Positions 19,919 through 28,728 of a DNA stretch of 64,000 nt are shown here, one piece after another. The stretch comes from Agrobacterium larrymoorei (lineage in GTDB: Bacteria > Pseudomonadota > Alphaproteobacteria > Rhizobiales > Rhizobiaceae): NCBI RefSeq assembly GCF_013322225.1, contig NZ_JAAMFB010000005.1, positions 124,001 to 188,000 of the forward strand. Direction: 5' to 3'. Below the pieces are notes generated by a model. That model searched no databases. It was not told the DNA's origin and saw only the letters and a program-made list of their open reading frames with translations. The first letter of the stretch is position 1; each line of letters begins with the position of its first letter. The translations under genes were made by a program, and so were the position numbers.

Positions 19919-19979
19919 CTTGAACTTTCAAGTGCGACTGTTGCCGCGTTTTGCAGGCGCATGCACGGCGACAGAAGGA

Positions 19980-20492
19980 TTAGGAATTAACGGCCTTTTG
20001 TAACGGCGGCTGTTTCGGTTGCGCCGTTTTCTTGTCAAAGGCGAGGAAGAGGTTCCTCAACTCCGGTTCATTGACGCGTGTTGAAGCCTCTTGCGGCGAC
20101 ACCCATTCCAGTCTCCGGCTTTCCCGCTCGGGAAAGTTTTTCACCATGTCCATCACTTCGAGCAGGTGAACCTCGACCAGACACACGACCTTGATGCCGT
20201 TTTTCAGTTTTTTGTCATAGCTAAAGAAGCCAAAGGGCTCTTTCTCCGCGGTGCCGCGCACTCCGGCCTCTTCAAAGGCTTCGCGTTCGGCAACGGCATG
20301 GGCCTTCTTGCCTTCCATCGGCCACCCCTTGGGAATGACCCAACGGCCGGTATCGCGACTGGTCAGCAGCAGAACTTCGGTCTCACCCGTCTTTTTCTTC
20401 CGGCGATAGCAAAGCGCAGCGTATTGCTGCCGCGGCGGCCGCCGCAACATCAATCCCACATCATTTGCCAGCCGGGTGAAAAAGTTCAACAC
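19980..20492 (-). CDS. Nudix hydrolase, diphosphoinositol-phosphatase-like
   Basis: A 170-aa Nudix-domain phosphohydrolase that cleaves a nucleoside diphosphate linked to another moiety. The Nudix box is complete (GWPMEGKKAHAVAEREAFEEAGV, given here as residues 56-78), with the REAFEEAG metal-binding helix. The preceding GRWVIPKG resembles the diphosphoinositol polyphosphate hydrolase/ApnA group; the natural substrate cannot be told. It is 61 nt upstream of pit on the same strand. The region before its start is AT-rich and includes a small hairpin (20547-20564). Confidence 0.85.
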   Translation of the reverse strand: MLNFFTRLANDVGLMLRRPPRQQYAALCYRRKKKTGETEVLLLTSRDTGRWVIPKGWPMEGKKAHAVAEREAFEEAGVRGTAEKEPFGFFSYDKKLKNGIKVVCLVEVHLLEVMDMVKNFPERESRRLEWVSPQEASTRVNEPELRNLFLAFDKKTAQPKQPPLQKAVNS

Positions 20493-20546
20493 AAGTCACT
20501 TTCTGTTTTTGATATATCTAATATAGCGTATTGGACGCGTAGTATC

Positions 20547-20564
20547 ATAGCGAATAGTCGCTAT
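20547..20564. other. Perfect small inverted repeat upstream of the Nudix gene
   Basis: ATAGCGA-ATAG-TCGCTAT, 7-bp arms with a 4-nt loop, in the AT-rich gap between the Nudix and mfppA genes. It may be an operator or a chance palindrome. Confidence 0.35.
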
Positions 20565-20676
20565 TAAGGATGATTCGTCCAATTTTCACGGGACACCTGA
20601 CATTGGTCAATATGGCTAGGCTGATCAGGGTGAGCATTTTTGATTTTGCCCACACATCTCGCGTGATCTGCACGCA

Positions 20677-21423
20677 TCAAGTGTCAGTCGAAAGCCAATG
20701 TTTCAGCCCTGATATAACCCCATCTGCCTCTGCTTCAAGGGCAGCATAGATATTGGTGCGGTTTCGTCCCAATGCCTGAAGTTCCTCAAGCGCGTTGGAA
20801 ACGACAATGCCGCGAACATCCGGCAGTTCGAACATGGCTTTGTCATTGCCGGTGTCGCCCGCCACGACCGCTTCATCCAGCCCCAATTGCAGATGATCGC
20901 AGAGCCAGGTCAGGGCCGCGCCCTTATCCGCCGCCCGCGGAAGAATGTCGAGATCGCGGTTGCTGGAATAGACGATGCGCGCATCGATACCCTCGTCCGA
21001 TAGCCGCGCTTCGATTTCCGACAAAAATGTTTCGTCGGCATCGTGCAGATACCAGCTCGATTTCAGGCCGTGTTGATAGCGCTCCGGCTGAATGCTGATA
21101 CCGGGAATATCCGACATCAGCGCAGAGATTTTTGCCGTATCGAAAGCCTGTCCGAGCGACGACGTATAGGCCTGTCGCAGAGACGGTTGATCGCGGCACG
21201 ACAGCATGGTTCCAACGCCACCAATGACGTAATCGGGCTTCGGCAGCGGTACGCTTTCCATCAGTTCGAATTGGTCATCCAGCAGACGCCCGCTGTTGAA
21301 GACCAGCAGCGGACGCGTTTCCTCCGGCATGGATTGCCAGAAATCGCGAAAACGGGCCGTCGCTTCGTTGTTGCCAACGACGGTCCCGTCAAGATCGGTC
21401 GAGAAAATGCGAACCGGTTTCAA
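20677..21423 (-). CDS. mfppA: Mannosylfructose-6-phosphate phosphatase
   Basis: HAD-IIB phosphatase that removes phosphate from mannosylfructose phosphate to give the compatible solute mannosylfructose. It is assigned from its pairing with mfpsA, as described in Agrobacterium. The 248-aa protein has motif I STDLDGTVVG, motif II LLVFNSGR and motif IV VVAGDTGNDKAMFE, and resembles sucrose-phosphate phosphatases. The start codon is TTG at 21423, overlapping the mfpsA stop as TTGA; upstream in this frame there is an immediate stop, so no ATG alternative exists. Translation is probably coupled to mfpsA. Confidence 0.88.
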   Translation of the reverse strand: MKPVRIFSTDLDGTVVGNNEATARFRDFWQSMPEETRPLLVFNSGRLLDDQFELMESVPLPKPDYVIGGVGTMLSCRDQPSLRQAYTSSLGQAFDTAKISALMSDIPGISIQPERYQHGLKSSWYLHDADETFLSEIEARLSDEGIDARIVYSSNRDLDILPRAADKGAALTWLCDHLQLGLDEAVVAGDTGNDKAMFELPDVRGIVVSNALEELQALGRNRTNIYAALEAEADGVISGLKHWLSTDT

Positions 21424-22757
21424 TCGCCATCATTCCATGGTTCAGCCCAGTCGGACTCTTCCAGAACGGGCATCATCGTACGACCCTCGACAACCGCCAA
21501 CAATTGCTGAGCAATGCCGGTCCATGTGAAGAGGCTACGGGCCTTGTGAGCGCCCATGCGCGACAGACGTCCATAGAGCCGTTCGTGCTTGAAAGGCTTC
21601 ATCATTGTTATGCCGAGATCTTCCTTGTCGAAGGGATCGGCAAACAGCGCATGACGACCGTAACTGACGGCACGGAACAGGCCACCATGGATGGTAACGA
21701 CAGTCGGGGTGCCGCTCGCCATGGCTTCGATTGCCGTCATGCCGAAGGGCTCGTAACGGCTGGATAGAACGAAAAGGTCTGCGGCACGGTAGATATCCGG
21801 CAAATCCTCGTCCGAAACATAGCCGGAAAACACCACCTTATCCTCAAGTCCCAGCGTCGCAACGCGCTCTTTCAACTGGTTGAGGATCGTCGTTTCCTGC
21901 GCGTCCATGTTCTCGCCGCCAACGGCAAGGTGCAGGCGCGCCTCTGGCTCGCGTTCGGCCAGAACGGAAAAGCCGTCGATCAGCAGATCGTAGCCCTTGT
22001 TGGTGGCCAGCCGTCCAAGTGCAAGAACGGTCTTTCCTTCGAAGCCAAAACGCTGGCGCAGCATCTTCCGCGATGCTTCCGAGACGGGGAAGAAGCGGTT
22101 ATCGTCATAACCCGGCGGGATCATGTGAATATGGTTGCGCTTCAACCCGTAGTCTTCCAGCAGCACGTCCAATTGCACCGGCGTCGTTGCTATCACGGTA
22201 TCGCAGCTGCGGTAGATGATCAGTTCGTGCTGGATGCGTTCCTTGAAGTTGAACTCAAGCTCGAACGTATCGGCCTTTTCCGGGTAATCCGTCTCCATCT
22301 GCCGCTTTTTCCAGACGCCGAGCGAATGGGGTGTGTGCAGATGGGGGATTTTCAGGGCTTCGGAGAGGCGCTGTCCCGCCACACCGGCATCCCAGTAATG
22401 GCTGTTGATGAAGGAATAGGTGAGGTCGTTCTTCTTGATGAAGCGTAGCGCGTTTTCGCACCATTCCATCAGGTGCCGGTGCAGATATTCCTTTGGGATG
22501 AAATCCTTGCCCCCGCATGGAATGCGCACGACACGAACACGCTCATCCACCTCATCGAATTCCGGCTGGTCTTCGAAGCGGCGGGTATAGAGGTCTACGG
22601 TGTAGCCTAGCTGTCCGAGTTTCTTTGCGAGTTCGAGGACATAAACGACCTGTCCTCCGGTGTCTGCTGCGCCAAGCGGCGGGTGAGCGGCTACGTAGCC
22701 ATGCGTCGATATGAGTGCTATCCGCGGATAGCGTTCAGTTTCGCTCGTGGTGGTCAT
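21420..22757 (-). CDS. mfpsA: Mannosylfructose-phosphate synthase
   Basis: GT4 retaining glycosyltransferase that joins mannose from GDP-mannose to fructose-6-phosphate, giving an osmoprotective disaccharide phosphate in the cytosol. The 445-aa protein looks like a sucrose-phosphate synthase: GAADTGGQVVYVLELA near the N-terminus, SHYWDAGVAG, the phosphate-binding LGRLATNKGYDLLI, and the E-X7-E motif EPFGMTAIE. The gene order with the phosphatase matches Agrobacterium. A 20-base palindrome with one mismatch lies 11 nt upstream of its ATG, a likely operator. A LysR gene lies upstream on the same strand (112 nt). Confidence 0.9.
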   Translation of the reverse strand: MTTTSETERYPRIALISTHGYVAAHPPLGAADTGGQVVYVLELAKKLGQLGYTVDLYTRRFEDQPEFDEVDERVRVVRIPCGGKDFIPKEYLHRHLMEWCENALRFIKKNDLTYSFINSHYWDAGVAGQRLSEALKIPHLHTPHSLGVWKKRQMETDYPEKADTFELEFNFKERIQHELIIYRSCDTVIATTPVQLDVLLEDYGLKRNHIHMIPPGYDDNRFFPVSEASRKMLRQRFGFEGKTVLALGRLATNKGYDLLIDGFSVLAEREPEARLHLAVGGENMDAQETTILNQLKERVATLGLEDKVVFSGYVSDEDLPDIYRAADLFVLSSRYEPFGMTAIEAMASGTPTVVTIHGGLFRAVSYGRHALFADPFDKEDLGITMMKPFKHERLYGRLSRMGAHKARSLFTWTGIAQQLLAVVEGRTMMPVLEESDWAEPWNDGD

Positions 22758-22768
22758 CGCGTCCCATC

Positions 22769-22788
22769 TTGGTAGAAATTTCTAACAA
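22769..22788 (-). promoter_or_regulatory. Palindromic operator candidate before mfpsA
   Basis: TTGGTAGAAATTTCTAACAA: a perfect 12-base core (TAGAAATTTCTA, 22773-22784) extended by TTG/CAA arms with one mismatched pair. It ends 11 nt from the mfpsA start codon, a place where a bound repressor would block transcription or translation. The binding protein is unknown. Confidence 0.55.
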
Positions 22789-22869
22789 CCCGTCAAGAAC
22801 GTCTGAAGTTTGAAAATGTTCCGCGTCGAATGAGATAAAACGGCATTCGATTTCCAAGTTGCTGAAAAA

Positions 22870-23769
22870 TCAGCTTTTATCCCAGTAAGGTTCAGGCCCG
22901 TATAGCCCCGACAGATAGTCGATGAACAGCCGCACCTTGGCAGGCAAAAAGCGGCGGCTGGGATAGACTGCCGACAGCGCAACGTTTTTCGAACCTTCAT
23001 AATCAGGCAGCACCTGCACCAGTTTTCCGCTCTCTAGTTCCGGGCCGATGTCCCAGGTGGAGCGCAATGCGATGCCAAGGCCGGAGAGCACGGCTTCACG
23101 GATGACCTCACTGGAATTGGTGATGAGCATTCCTTCCGGACGCAGGTTAATCGCGCCAGCCGGGCCCTCAAGACGCCAGAGGTCATGGTTATGTGCTGGC
23201 AGGCACCGATGCTTCTTGAGGTCATCCATCGTCTTCGGAACGCCGTGCTGTGCAATATAATCGCGAGATGCACATAGAACGCGCCGAACCGGTGCCAACC
23301 GTTTTGCCACGAGGCTTGAATCCGAGAGATCGGCGATACGAATGGCCAGATCGTAACCGCCCGCGACGATGTCGATAAATTCGTCGCTCAGTACCAGATT
23401 GATGGAGAGCGATGGATGCCGCTCCATGAAGGCTTTGAGATGCGGCGCGACATGCATCCGTCCGAACGATGTGGAGGCTGAAACCTTCAAAGTTCCGGTC
23501 AACGTGTTGGAACGTCCCGATACGAAATCCTCCGCTTCCTCCAGCCCTTCCAGCACCGCGAGAATGCGCTGATGAAATCCCTGACCCGCCTCGGTCAGGG
23601 AGATTTGCCGCGTCGTGCGCTGGAAAAGTCGTGCGCCGAGCTTTTCCTCCAGCCGCTTGATACGTTTGGAAATGACGGCAGGTGAATATCCAAGCTCCTT
23701 TGCGGCAACCGACATGCTGCCGGAAGCGGCAACGCTGGCAAAGGCTTCGAGATCACCCAGATTTGTCAT
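22870..23769 (-). CDS. LysR-family regulator, divergent from glcDEF
   Basis: A 299-aa LysR-type regulator with helix-turn-helix MTNLGDLEAFASVAASG followed by SPAVISKRIKRLEEKLGARL, and the usual ligand domain from about residue 90 (GTLKVSASTSFGRMHVAPHL). The start ATG 23769 is chosen because the domain begins there; the longer frame to 23946 runs into glcD on the other strand. It is divergent from the glycolate oxidase genes, with a palindrome in the 112-bp gap. It is also upstream of mfpsA on the same strand. Control of glcDEF is inferred from position only. Confidence 0.85.
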   Translation of the reverse strand: MTNLGDLEAFASVAASGSMSVAAKELGYSPAVISKRIKRLEEKLGARLFQRTTRQISLTEAGQGFHQRILAVLEGLEEAEDFVSGRSNTLTGTLKVSASTSFGRMHVAPHLKAFMERHPSLSINLVLSDEFIDIVAGGYDLAIRIADLSDSSLVAKRLAPVRRVLCASRDYIAQHGVPKTMDDLKKHRCLPAHNHDLWRLEGPAGAINLRPEGMLITNSSEVIREAVLSGLGIALRSTWDIGPELESGKLVQVLPDYEGSKNVALSAVYPSRRFLPAKVRLFIDYLSGLYGPEPYWDKS

Positions 23770-23781
23770 CGATCCAGACCA

Positions 23782-23804
23782 ATTCTTTCCATAATGGAAA
23801 CAAT
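23782..23804. promoter_or_regulatory. LysR-type operator between LysR gene and glcD
   Basis: A perfect 15-base palindrome TTTCCATAATGGAAA (23786-23800) with outer ATT/AAT arms at 23782-23784 and 23802-23804. It fits the T-N11-A LysR rule and lies in the divergent promoter region of the LysR gene and glcDEF. Confidence 0.65.
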
Positions 23805-23881
23805 CTCTAGCATTTGCACGGGTTGCGTCCAAGGCATAAACCCCGCATAGATTCGTCGTGAGGGAGGCACTCCGCAGAGCC

Positions 23882-25321
23882 ATGTCGCAGCCGATACAAT
23901 TTCTCGAGCCCCGCGCTAACGTACTGTCTAAGCGTGATCGCATCATTTCGGATCTTGCCGATCTCCTGCCGCCCGACTGTCTGGTGCATGAACCGCGTGA
24001 GCTTGTGCCTTTTGAAACCGATGCCTTCGTCTCTTACAGAAGAGTACCGCTGGCCGTGGCGCTGCCGAAAACGACTGCGCACGTCGCTGCATTGCTGAAA
24101 TACTGTCATCGATACGGCATTCCCGTCGTGCCGCGAGGCGCTGGCACATCGCTTTCCGGCGGTGCTATCCCGCAGGAAGATGCGGTGGTGATCGGTCTTT
24201 CGAAGATGTCCTCCATCATCGAACTGGATTTTTTCAACCGCACTGCCACCGTTCAGGCAGGCGTCACCAATCTTTCCATTTCCGATGCTGCCGGTGCCGA
24301 AGGCTTTTTCTACGCACCCGACCCGAGTTCGCAGCTTGCCTGCACCATCGGCGGCAATATCGGCATGAATTCCGGCGGGGCGCACTGCCTGAAATATGGC
24401 GTCACCACCAACAATCTGCTTGGCGTGAAGATGGTGCTGGTGGATGGCACCGTGCTGGAACTGGGCGGCAAGCATCTGGATGCAGGCGGCTATGATCTGC
24501 TCGGTCTCGTCTGCGGCTCGGAAGGCCAACTCGGCATCGTCACGGAAGCAACGGTGCGGCTGATTGCCAAGCCGGAGGGTGCGCGCCCCGTACTCTTCGG
24601 CTTCGAGACCTCGGAAGAGGCCGGTTCCTGCGTGGCGGATATCATCGGCTCCGGCATCATTCCCGTCGCCATCGAATTTATGGACAAACCGGCCATCGAG
24701 ATTTGCGAGGCCTTCGCCAAGGCGGGCTATCCGCTGGATGTCGGCGCGCTTTTGATCGTGGAGGTCGAAGGCTCGGAAGAGGAAATGGACGCGATGCTGG
24801 CGGATATCGTCACCATCGCCCGCAAACATGCGGTCAAGACGGTGCGCGAGTGCCAGTCCGCCATGGAAGCAGCCGCCATCTGGAAAGGCCGCAAATCCGC
24901 CTTCGGTGCAACGGGCCGCATCGCGGATTACATCTGCATGGACGGCACTGTGCCGCTCAGCCAACTCTCCTACGTGTTGAAAAAGACGAGCGAAATCACC
25001 GACAGTCTCGGCCTGCGCGTTGCGAACGTCTTCCATGCGGGCGATGGCAACATGCACCCGCTGATCCTGTTCAACGCCAATGATCCCGACGATGCCGCTC
25101 GCGCCGAAGAGGCGGGCAACCAAATCCTCAAGCTCTGTGTGGATGCGGGCGGCTGTCTCACCGGCGAACACGGCGTCGGCATCGAGAAGCGCGACCTGAT
25201 GCGGCATCAATATTCGGATGCGGACCTTGCCCAGCAGATGGCGGTGCGTGCCGCCTTCGATGAGGACTGGATACTCAATCCGTCAAAGGTCTTTCCGCTG
25301 GAGGGACGCCCTGCATCATGA
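23882..25321 (+). CDS. glcD: Glycolate oxidase FAD subunit GlcD
   Basis: FAD-binding subunit of glycolate (D-lactate-type) oxidase, which oxidises glycolate to glyoxylate at the inner face of the membrane with GlcE and GlcF. The 479-aa protein has the PCMH-type FAD fold (PRGAGTSLSGGAIP near residue 85; DPSSQLACTIGGNIGMNSGG near 145) and the C-terminal FAD-oxidase domain (VFHAGDGNMHPLIL, GEHGVGIEK). ATG 23882 is preferred over a GTG at 23858. The stop overlaps the glcE start (ATGA), so translation is coupled. It is the first gene of glcDEF; glcC and malate synthase are not adjacent. Confidence 0.95.
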   Translation: MSQPIQFLEPRANVLSKRDRIISDLADLLPPDCLVHEPRELVPFETDAFVSYRRVPLAVALPKTTAHVAALLKYCHRYGIPVVPRGAGTSLSGGAIPQEDAVVIGLSKMSSIIELDFFNRTATVQAGVTNLSISDAAGAEGFFYAPDPSSQLACTIGGNIGMNSGGAHCLKYGVTTNNLLGVKMVLVDGTVLELGGKHLDAGGYDLLGLVCGSEGQLGIVTEATVRLIAKPEGARPVLFGFETSEEAGSCVADIIGSGIIPVAIEFMDKPAIEICEAFAKAGYPLDVGALLIVEVEGSEEEMDAMLADIVTIARKHAVKTVRECQSAMEAAAIWKGRKSAFGATGRIADYICMDGTVPLSQLSYVLKKTSEITDSLGLRVANVFHAGDGNMHPLILFNANDPDDAARAEEAGNQILKLCVDAGGCLTGEHGVGIEKRDLMRHQYSDADLAQQMAVRAAFDEDWILNPSKVFPLEGRPAS

Positions 25322-26517
25322 CGGATGTTCTTTTGCCCTCAACGGAAACAGAAGCGGCCAATATCATTCGCGACTATGCGCAGGCGGCTCGCCCACTCGC
25401 CATCGTTGGCGGCAACACACGCTTCGGCAATAGGGTTCAGGCGGATGCAACGCTGTCTTCACGAGCTCTCAGCGGCATTGTCGCCTATAATCCTGCTGAA
25501 ATGGTGATGACCGTCAAGGCCGGAACGCCCGTCGCCGAAGTGCTGGCCGCCCTTGCCGAAGCCCGGCAGATGATGGCGTTCGAGCCGATGGATCACCGCG
25601 CCATCATGGGCACCTCGGGCGAGCCGACGATCGGCGGCATCTTCGCCGCCAATGTTTCCGGTCCGCGCCGCTATGTGGCGGGAGCAGCACGCGACAGCCT
25701 GCTCGGCATCCGTTTCATCAATGGCAGAGGCGAAGCGATCAAGGCTGGTGGCCGGGTGATGAAAAACGTCACCGGGCTCGATCTGGTGAAACTGCTGGCC
25801 GGTTCCCACGGGACTCTGGGTTTCCTCACGGAAGTCACCTTTCGCGTGCTGCCCGTTCCACCGGCGCAGACGACGATGGTCATTTCCGGACTGGAAGATG
25901 CAAGCGCCAGCAACGCCATGGCCGCTGCCATGGCGACCAGCGTGGAAGTTTCGGGTGCGGCCCATTTGCCCGAAAGCGTAAAATCCCGTTTCATCGGTGG
26001 CGCGCTGCCGGAAGGTGCCGCGACGGTGCTGCGACTGGAAGGTCTGGCCGCTTCCGTCGAGGCACGGTCACAAAAACTGCAAGCCATCCTGTCTGCAATC
26101 GGACCAACTACATTTCTGGCGCAGGACGAAAGCCGCGTGCTCTGGCAGGAAATTCGCGATGTGAAGCCTTACGAGGGAAATTCGGCCAAGCCAGTATGGC
26201 GTGTTTCAGTGGCACCATCGCACGGCCATATGTTGGTCGCTGCTTTACGGATGCATGCGGCTATCCATGCTTTCTATGATTGGCAGGGCGGGTTGATCTG
26301 GATGCAGATGGATGCTGACCCGGAAGCAGAGCGTCTTAGTCAGGTGACTAGAGTGCTTGGAAACGGACATGCAACGTTGATACGCGCATTGCCCATCACC
26401 CGCCATACGGTCGCATCATTCGAGCCACTTAAAACAGTTGAACACGAATTGTCGAAGCGCATTAAGGAAAAGCTCGATCCGGCAGGCATATTCAATCCGG
26501 GGAAGATGGGAATCTAG
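25318..26517 (+). CDS. glcE: Glycolate oxidase subunit GlcE
   Basis: Second FAD-binding-type subunit of glycolate oxidase, 399 aa. The PCMH-like fold is visible from about residue 25 (LAIVGGNTRFGN) through TSGEPTIGGIFAANVSGPRR and NVTGLDLVKLLAGSHGTLGFLTEVTF. The ending LDPAGIFNPGKMGI is typical. It starts by ATGA overlap with glcD and is followed by glcF after 2 bases. The last third (about 26150-26500) uses more AT-rich codons (TTA, AGA, AGT, CTT) than the first part, which hints at recombination with a related allele. Confidence 0.93.
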   Translation: MTDVLLPSTETEAANIIRDYAQAARPLAIVGGNTRFGNRVQADATLSSRALSGIVAYNPAEMVMTVKAGTPVAEVLAALAEARQMMAFEPMDHRAIMGTSGEPTIGGIFAANVSGPRRYVAGAARDSLLGIRFINGRGEAIKAGGRVMKNVTGLDLVKLLAGSHGTLGFLTEVTFRVLPVPPAQTTMVISGLEDASASNAMAAAMATSVEVSGAAHLPESVKSRFIGGALPEGAATVLRLEGLAASVEARSQKLQAILSAIGPTTFLAQDESRVLWQEIRDVKPYEGNSAKPVWRVSVAPSHGHMLVAALRMHAAIHAFYDWQGGLIWMQMDADPEAERLSQVTRVLGNGHATLIRALPITRHTVASFEPLKTVEHELSKRIKEKLDPAGIFNPGKMGI

Positions 26518-26519
26518 CC

Positions 26520-27827
26520 ATGCAAACCTCCTTCACCGCCGAACAGCTTGCCGACCCGCATGTGGCAGAATCGGAAAAAATCCTGCGCAAATGCGTGCAT
26601 TGCGGGTTCTGCACCGCCACCTGTCCCACCTATGTGACGCTGGGCAATGAGCTGGATAGCCCGCGCGGGCGCATCTATCTCATCAAGGATATGCTGGAAA
26701 ACGGGCGGCCAGCAGACGCGCAGGTGGTGACGCATATCGACCGCTGTCTGTCCTGCCTTGCCTGCACCACCACCTGTCCCTCCGGCGTGGATTACATGCA
26801 CCTTGTAGACCATGCCCGCGTCCATATCGAAAAGACCTATCGCCGTCCCTTCATGGACAGGATGATCCGCAATATGCTGGCGCTGATTCTGCCTCACCCA
26901 TCGCGGTTTCGTCTCGCGCTAAAACTTGCGCCGATCGGCCAGCCTTTCGCAAAGCTGCTGCGCAAGAGCAAAACCTTGACTCCACTGGGTTCGATGCTGG
27001 AGTTGGCCCCGAAATCCATCGCGGCCGTATCCGCGTCCTCCAAGCCGGGCAGCTACGCAGCCGAGGCAGAAAAGCGCGGCCGCGTCGCAATTCTTAACGG
27101 CTGCGCACAACCCGTTCTCAATCCGGCGATCAACGAAGCCACCATCAGCCTTCTGACACGTCTTGGGGTTGAGGTTGTCGTGCCGCAGGGCGAGGGGTGC
27201 TGCGGTGCTCTCGTCCATCACATGGGGCGTGAGGAGCAGGCGCTTGCCTTTGCCCGCCGCAATGTCGATGTCTGGTTGCGCGAGGTAGAGCAGGGCGGGC
27301 TGGATGCCATCATCATCACCGCGTCGGGCTGTGGTACGACCATCAAGGATTACGGCCACATGCTGCGGCTCGATCCCGCCTATGCCGAAAAGGCGGCAAA
27401 GGTTTCTGCGCTGGCCAGGGATATCACGGAATATCTTGCTACGCTGGAATTGCCCCAGCTTGAACGCAACGGCCTGACGGTTGCTTATCATTCCGCCTGT
27501 TCCATGCAGCATGGCCAGAAGATTACCATGGCACCCAAGCTGCTGTTGAAGGGCGCGGGTTTCGTTGTGCGAGATCCGGCGGAAGGGCATCTGTGTTGTG
27601 GCTCGGCAGGTACCTATAACATCATGCAGCCGGAAATTTCAGGCCAACTGAAGGCGCGAAAGCTCAAGAACATCGAAGCGACGAAGGCAGACATCATCGC
27701 GGCGGGAAACATCGGCTGCATCACGCAGATCGCATCGGGCACAGCGATGCCCATCCTCCACACGGTCCAACTGCTGGATTGGGCCTATGGCGGCGGCAGG
27801 CCTGAAAAACTGAAAGCCTTGAAATAA
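26520..27827 (+). CDS. glcF: Glycolate oxidase iron-sulfur subunit GlcF
   Basis: Iron-sulfur subunit passing electrons from the GlcD/GlcE flavins to quinone. The 435-aa protein has two 4Fe-4S ferredoxin motifs (CVHCGFCTATCP at about residues 23-34 and CLSCLACTTTCP at about residues 76-87) and two C-terminal CCG domains (GCCGALVHHMG and LCCGSAGTYNIMQP), the arrangement of GlcF and related Fe-S oxidoreductase subunits. It is the last gene of glcDEF, closed by a strong terminator. Confidence 0.95.
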   Translation: MQTSFTAEQLADPHVAESEKILRKCVHCGFCTATCPTYVTLGNELDSPRGRIYLIKDMLENGRPADAQVVTHIDRCLSCLACTTTCPSGVDYMHLVDHARVHIEKTYRRPFMDRMIRNMLALILPHPSRFRLALKLAPIGQPFAKLLRKSKTLTPLGSMLELAPKSIAAVSASSKPGSYAAEAEKRGRVAILNGCAQPVLNPAINEATISLLTRLGVEVVVPQGEGCCGALVHHMGREEQALAFARRNVDVWLREVEQGGLDAIIITASGCGTTIKDYGHMLRLDPAYAEKAAKVSALARDITEYLATLELPQLERNGLTVAYHSACSMQHGQKITMAPKLLLKGAGFVVRDPAEGHLCCGSAGTYNIMQPEISGQLKARKLKNIEATKADIIAAGNIGCITQIASGTAMPILHTVQLLDWAYGGGRPEKLKALK

Positions 27828-27856
27828 AAAACGAGCGGTTTGCGCCGCTCGTTTTT
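27827..27856 (+). terminator. Terminator of glcDEF
   Basis: AAAAACGAGCGG/CCGCTCGTTTTT, 12-bp stem with a 6-nt loop and T tail, immediately overlapping the end of glcF. Confidence 0.93.
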
Positions 27857-28002
27857 ATCGGTATGCCGCAAATAGCGCTCCCGGTCCCCCTGGCGTCCCC
27901 CGCCAAGCTTGTGGCCGCAATCTAGCGCTTTGGTTATCGGACGCAAGTATAGTCTTTCGAAATCCTTGCAGCTGACAGGCAACTTATACTTAAGCGTTGC
28001 TA

Positions 28003-28728
28003 TCAGATCACAATAACCCTCGTGCCGACCTTCGTGCGCTCGTAAAGATCGGTCACATCTTCATTGCGCATGCGAATGCAGCCGGAGGAATTGTTGCTGC
28101 CGATGGTCCATGGCTGGTTGGTGCCGTGGATGCGATAAAGCGTGGAACCCAGATACATGGCGCGTGCGCCCATGGGGTTGGCCGGTCCGCCTTCCATGAA
28201 GGCTGGCAGGTAATGGCCCTTGGCGGCTTCACGGGTGATCATTTCCTTTGGCGGTGTCCAGCTTGGCCATTCGGCCTTGCGTGTTACCTTATGCGTACCC
28301 GCCCATTCGAAGCCCGGCTTTCCGACGCCGACGCCGTAGCGGCGGGCCTTTCCATCGCCCATGACGAGATAGAGGAAGCGGTTGGGCGTATCGATGACGA
28401 TGGTGCCGGGAGCTTCCTGCGTGTCGTAGCGGACCATTTGCGGCAGAAACTGCGGATCTATCCGCGCGCGCGGATCATTCGGTCGCGCAGCGATGGCCTG
28501 GGCGCGTGGCTGCTGCACGGGCTGACGCTGCCAGAAGGGTCGTGATGCGGGCCGCTGCGGGTAGACGACCGGGCGAACCTGCGCCCCGCCAAGCTGCATG
28601 ACCCACGGGGCCGTCAGATCAGGGCTGACGACGACGGGCGGGCGTTCGCGATAACGATCATTGGCAAGCGCGGGCTGAACTGCCGCAGTGAACACGCTCA
28701 GCGCAATAAGGATTGGTTTCATCGACAT
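28003..28728 (-). CDS. Periplasmic L,D-transpeptidase (YkuD family)
   Basis: Cell-wall enzyme that forms 3-3 peptide crosslinks or attaches proteins to peptidoglycan. Polar-growing rhizobia depend heavily on this class. The 241-aa protein has a signal peptide (MSMKPILIALSVFTAAVQPALA), a proline/arginine/glutamine-rich linker of about 75 residues, and a YkuD domain from about residue 100 (GTIVIDTPNRFLYLVMGDG). The catalytic block is RIHGTNQPWTIG followed by SSGCIRMRNEDV (His and Cys). Start chosen at 28728 with GAAAGAG upstream. It is convergent with glcF, across the glc terminator. Which crosslinking role it has cannot be told. Confidence 0.9.
   Translation of the reverse strand: MSMKPILIALSVFTAAVQPALANDRYRERPPVVVSPDLTAPWVMQLGGAQVRPVVYPQRPASRPFWQRQPVQQPRAQAIAARPNDPRARIDPQFLPQMVRYDTQEAPGTIVIDTPNRFLYLVMGDGKARRYGVGVGKPGFEWAGTHKVTRKAEWPSWTPPKEMITREAAKGHYLPAFMEGGPANPMGARAMYLGSTLYRIHGTNQPWTIGSNNSSGCIRMRNEDVTDLYERTKVGTRVIVI

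Noticed and set aside
19919-19979. Pho box before pit
   Set aside because: No CTGTCAT-type direct repeat with 4-nt spacing; only one partial CTGTC match.
23807-25210. 467-codon open frame on the minus strand
   Set aside because: It lies wholly over glcD and the LysR promoter, reads as a low-complexity shadow (H/D/G-rich) and has no motif. glcD is unambiguous.
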